64,000 nucleotides of DNA from contig JACDQD010000001.1 in NCBI GenBank assembly GCA_019843655.1, positions 39,397,392-39,461,391 of the forward strand, read 5' to 3'. This DNA comes from Lethocerus indicus (lineage: Eukaryota > Arthropoda > Insecta > Hemiptera > Belostomatidae). Under the pieces are notes generated by a model. It did not search any database. It was given only the letters and a program-made list of their open reading frames with translations, and had not been told where the DNA came from. Shown here one piece after another: positions 63,821 through 64,000 of this stretch. Position 1 is the stretch's first letter, and each line of letters begins with the position of its first letter. The position numbers and the translations under genes are program-made.

Positions 63821-64000
63821 GTATGACCATCGGGTAAAACTACGATCTAACCAGACTATTTCCATCACACTATTTACAGTGCGCTGTGTGTACTCGCCTT
63901 ATTTCTGAGATAACTCGGTAACGATAAATCGGTCATTTGCTTAAGCCGAGAACAGAAATAGAACGCCGGAGATATGCTTTTCTGGCTATCGATACGCCGG

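Overview
This window is animal nuclear DNA, almost certainly from an insect. It has spliced genes with GT-AG introns, an insect-type vitellogenin receptor with 5+8 LDL-receptor class A repeats, the chromatin protein NDF/GLYR1 carrying Asn at the old catalytic-lysine position, tRNA-derived SINEs and a Jockey-like LINE. The species cannot be named from the sequence. No prokaryotic or viral genes were seen.

Layout. (1) 258-16283, minus strand: a complete vitellogenin receptor gene (yl / VgR). I could join 31 coding exons with consistent splice phases into a 1836-residue reading frame, plus a 5'-UTR intron. (2) 16.4-20.1 kb: spacer between two divergent genes, CpG-rich over most of its length, with an unrecognised exon-like ORF at 19653. 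(3) 20182-41733, plus strand: a complete NDF/GLYR1 gene of 14 coding exons and 607 residues, with a CRE-like site just upstream. (4) Inside its roughly 13-kb intron 9, on the minus strand (29168-32126, 5' UTR to about 32.3 kb), is a complete nested gene for an LRR-Ig single-pass membrane protein of 903 residues. Its cytoplasmic tail carries about ten 11-residue repeats. (5) 41.8-64 kb: gene-poor. It holds a Jockey LINE 3' end, a degenerate ~190-bp tandem array, a hAT-like MITE, SINE pieces, a palindrome-bearing repeat family and microsatellites. At 51.25-51.84 kb there is a GC-rich promoter-like block ending in a candidate first coding exon (51787-51842).

Base composition alternates. Gene bodies (about 0-12 kb, 20.6-32.1 kb and 38.7-44.4 kb) are nearly CpG-free. 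The 5' ends and intergenic DNA (about 12.1-20.4 kb, 32.2-38.7 kb and 44.5-64 kb) are CpG-rich. One SINE family shows the likely cause: its copy in a CpG-poor domain differs from the copy in a CpG-rich domain by CG-to-TG/CA changes at all four compared CpGs. That is the mark of germline gene-body methylation.

The three certain genes do different jobs: yolk uptake by oocytes (VgR), transcription through nucleosomes (NDF), and a cell-surface receptor or adhesion role of unknown ligand (LRR-Ig). Nothing suggests they act in one pathway. VgR and NDF are head to head about 3.6 kb apart. The LRR-Ig gene depends on NDF only by position.
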